A stretch of 64,000 nt of DNA from an uncultured Saprospiraceae bacterium (GTDB lineage Bacteria; Bacteroidota; Bacteroidia; Chitinophagales; Saprospiraceae): contig CALDUE010000011.1 in assembly GCA_937923485.1 (NCBI GenBank), positions 1 to 64,000 on the forward strand. Reading direction: 5' to 3'. Shown in pieces: positions 61,955-64,000 of this stretch; position 1 is the first letter of the stretch, and the number at the start of each line of letters is the position of its first letter. The notes below the pieces were generated by a model that was not told the origin of the DNA, did no database searches, and worked only from the letters and a program-made list of their open reading frames with translations. The position numbers and the translations under genes are program-made.

Positions 61955-63916
61955 ATGATTTCAGCTGCATCCATTTACCTTCAATACGGTGATCGAGTCT
62001 TGTTCGATCGAGTCAACCTTGCCATAAAGCCAGGGGAAAAAATCGGCCTAGTAGGCCGTAATGGCGCTGGTAAATCCACCTTTGTCAAAATTATCGTCGG
62101 CGAGCTCAATCCAATGGAGGGTAACGTGACGATTCCAAATGAAGCGCGTGTAGCTTATCTTCATCAAGACCTTGACCCTCCGAAAGAAAGAACGGTACGT
62201 GAATTAGCCGAAAGTGCTTTTGACGATTTACGAAATATCGAGGATCGCTTGGCGAAGATTGAAGAGCAACTGAATACACGTACAGATTACGAGAGTGATG
62301 CTTATGCGAAGTTGATCGAGAACATGTCGAGCTTACATGAGCGCATCCACATCATGGGTGGTGATCAGCAAGATGCTCAGATTGAGCAGGTCTTGCGCGG
62401 GCTGGGATTTGGGCCAAAGGAGTTTTCGCGAAAGCTGGGAACCTTCTCTGGTGGCTGGCAGATGCGTGCTGAGCTGGCCAAGATGCTACTCGGCAAACCA
62501 GACTATCTATTTTTGGATGAGCCTACCAACCACTTGGACATTGAAAGTATCCTTTGGTTGGAGAAATGGCTGATGCAATACGAAGGTGCGGTGATTACGA
62601 TTTCTCACGACAGAACGTTCTTGGACAACGTGACTAGGCGTACTGTAGAGATTGAAGGAGCGAAGCTTTATGACTATGCCTTCAGCTTTTCCGATTACGA
62701 ATTGCAAAGAGCAGAACGTCGCGAAATCCTTGAAGCTTCAGCCAAGAATCAAGCGAAAATGATTGCTGAGCGTGAGCGTACCATTGCACGTTTTGCCGCG
62801 AAGGCGACGAAGACAAAGATGGCGCAGAGCATGCAGAAAAAGCTTGATCGCGTAGATCGCATTGAATTAGATCAATTGGACACTAGTGCGATGAAGCTAA
62901 GGTTTCCTGCACCACCTAGGTCTGGTGATATTGCGTTGGCTGGCAATAACCTTGCGAAGGCTTATGGCGAAAAGGAAGTCTTTGATAAGGTCGATTTTCA
63001 ACTTCGTCGTGGAGAGCGTATAGCATTTGTTGGTCAGAACGGACAAGGAAAGACGACGCTTGCGAAAATTTTGATTGGTGAACTTGAACCAACTGGTGGA
63101 GAGGTTACGCCTGGTTATAATGTGGAGCTTGGATATTACGCCCAAGATCAGAGTGATCGTTTGGACGGTGACCTGACCTTACTTGAGACGCTTGAAGCTG
63201 TCAGTCCACCAGAGATGCGCACGCAGCTTCGAAATATATTAGGAACGATGATGTTCACCGGTGCCGATCATGACAAAAAAGTCAAGGTGTTAAGTGGTGG
63301 TGAGCGAGCGCGTTTGGCGATGGCGAGTCTATTGTTGCAGCCTAGTAATGTGCTGGTACTTGATGAGCCGACCAACCACTTGGATATGCGCTCCAAGGAT
63401 GTGTTAAAAGAAGCCGTTAAAGAGTATAAAGGAGCCTTGGTGGTCGTGAGTCACGATCGTGATTTCCTAGAAGGCTTAACAGACAATGTACTTGAATTTA
63501 GAGACGGTCGCGTGCAGACTCATATCGGTGATATTGAGGACTACCTCAAGAAGCGTGCGATGGAAGATATGCGTGCCGTAGAGCTACAGTCGAAAAAGAG
63601 TGTAGCTTCTGCGAAGGCTAAAAATGAGGCAGCTTCCGCCAAAACTGCAGGTCCTACTGCTACTGAAAAGGCAAAGCCTACCGTCAGTCAAGAAGAGTTA
63701 AAGGCATTGAATCGAGCGGTTCAAAATGCTGAGCGAAAGGTGGACAATCTTGAGAAGGAGAGTAGCAAGTTGGAGGCCTTACTCGCTGATGTTGATTACT
63801 ACCAGAAGCCTGAGGCGCAAGAGACGATAAAGCAGCATGCAAAGCTTCAGAAAGATTTAGAGCTGGCAATGGAAACTTGGGAGAAGGCTCAGGAGGCCTT
63901 GGATGCTGTTGGGTAG
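61955..63916 (+). CDS. ABC-F family ribosome-associated ATPase
   Basis: 653-aa soluble protein with two ABC domains in one chain. Walker A loops are GRNGAGKSTF and GQNGQGKTTL; signatures are TFSGGWQMRAELAKMLL and VLSGGERARLAMASLLL; Walker B is FLDEPTNHLDIES and VLDEPTNHLDMRS. The inter-domain linker (P-site tRNA interaction motif) is long and basic (RFAAKATKTKMAQSMQKKLD), and a C-terminal coiled coil ends the protein. This is the Uup/EttA-like ABC-F layout, acting on ribosomes. The ATG at 61955 is chosen because the track start at 61904 precedes the promoter. Confidence 0.93.
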   Translation: MISAASIYLQYGDRVLFDRVNLAIKPGEKIGLVGRNGAGKSTFVKIIVGELNPMEGNVTIPNEARVAYLHQDLDPPKERTVRELAESAFDDLRNIEDRLAKIEEQLNTRTDYESDAYAKLIENMSSLHERIHIMGGDQQDAQIEQVLRGLGFGPKEFSRKLGTFSGGWQMRAELAKMLLGKPDYLFLDEPTNHLDIESILWLEKWLMQYEGAVITISHDRTFLDNVTRRTVEIEGAKLYDYAFSFSDYELQRAERREILEASAKNQAKMIAERERTIARFAAKATKTKMAQSMQKKLDRVDRIELDQLDTSAMKLRFPAPPRSGDIALAGNNLAKAYGEKEVFDKVDFQLRRGERIAFVGQNGQGKTTLAKILIGELEPTGGEVTPGYNVELGYYAQDQSDRLDGDLTLLETLEAVSPPEMRTQLRNILGTMMFTGADHDKKVKVLSGGERARLAMASLLLQPSNVLVLDEPTNHLDMRSKDVLKEAVKEYKGALVVVSHDRDFLEGLTDNVLEFRDGRVQTHIGDIEDYLKKRAMEDMRAVELQSKKSVASAKAKNEAASAKTAGPTATEKAKPTVSQEELKALNRAVQNAERKVDNLEKESSKLEALLADVDYYQKPEAQETIKQHAKLQKDLELAMETWEKAQEALDAVG

Positions 63917-64000
63917 GAGCTTGATTTATGCGGCGCTCGCGAATCTATTGTTCGTTCTCGTTTTATGCAGGAGTTGAACTAGCCATCTTGGTTGATTTTC

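Noticed and set aside
63917-64000. A further gene at the right edge
   Set aside because: Only 84 bases remain after the ABC-F stop and no start with supported coding is visible.

Overview
The window is a gene-dense chromosomal segment from a member of the Bacteroidota. The evidence is a type IX secretion (T9SS) gene set with type A and type B sorting domains, PorP/SprF and PD40/OmpA proteins, several TAnnTTTG -7 promoter elements typical of the phylum, and DUF1573, DUF4296, DUF4369 and DUF5689 proteins. Menaquinone genes of the futalosine route (mqnE, mqnA and a UbiA-type mqnP) fit a Saprospiria, Chitinophagia or Cytophagia lineage better than Flavobacteriia or Bacteroidia. A Lewinella-like saprospirian is my best guess, by inference only. 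I see no tRNA, rRNA, CRISPR array, IS element, phage or plasmid genes. The window is ordinary core chromosome with some unusual parts.

Layout. 1-5.9 kb: nucleoside transporter and uridine kinase (divergent), a 53-aa membrane protein missing from the ORF track, a DUF819 permease, a Pif1-like helicase and a secreted EEP-family protein. 6-8.8 kb: two secreted proteins that both seem to start at TTG (DUF5689, and a PLD-like protein with a T9SS tail). 8.8-15.9 kb: trmN6, a glycosyltransferase, the futalosine menaquinone genes with an interposed histidine phosphatase, msrA, a DUF1573 lipoprotein and mqnP. 16-24.4 kb: a T9SS module made of a type B adhesin, PorP/SprF, a PD40-OmpA protein and its paralog with two SPOR domains. 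24.4-33.8 kb: tilS, a lipoprotein, a GH13 enzyme with a small secreted partner, argS, a thioredoxin-like protein, an SDR and an OmpA lipoprotein. 34-37.5 kb: groEL/groES, a repeat-rich noncoding block, secG and its neighbour. 38-48.9 kb: ilvE, an FeS-type photolyase with an SRPBCC protein, a 992-aa coiled-coil protein, pyrB-pyrR, glnS and coaD. 48.9-64 kb: a large helix-hairpin-helix array protein with a histone-H1-like tail, pruA, a secreted GH-A-like hydrolase, a Nudix-rhomboid-rlmH-SWIM operon, SixA and DUF4296 proteins, a PhoB/PhoR-like two-component system and an ABC-F ATPase.

The strongest unexplained signal is a 14-bp DNA word, GCTTTCGCCAAAAC. It occurs at least 11 times exactly in 64 kb, with about 17 near-copies fitting GCTTNCGC(N)AAAAC, on both strands and in all reading frames. 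A sister word, GCCTTTCGGCAAAAC, occurs four times. These look like DNA-level elements written through genes. Other notable items are two noncoding blocks of structured tandem repeats, a seven-module HhH protein with an H1-like tail, a giant exported coiled coil, and several promoters placed so close to start codons that the mRNAs would be leaderless or nearly so.
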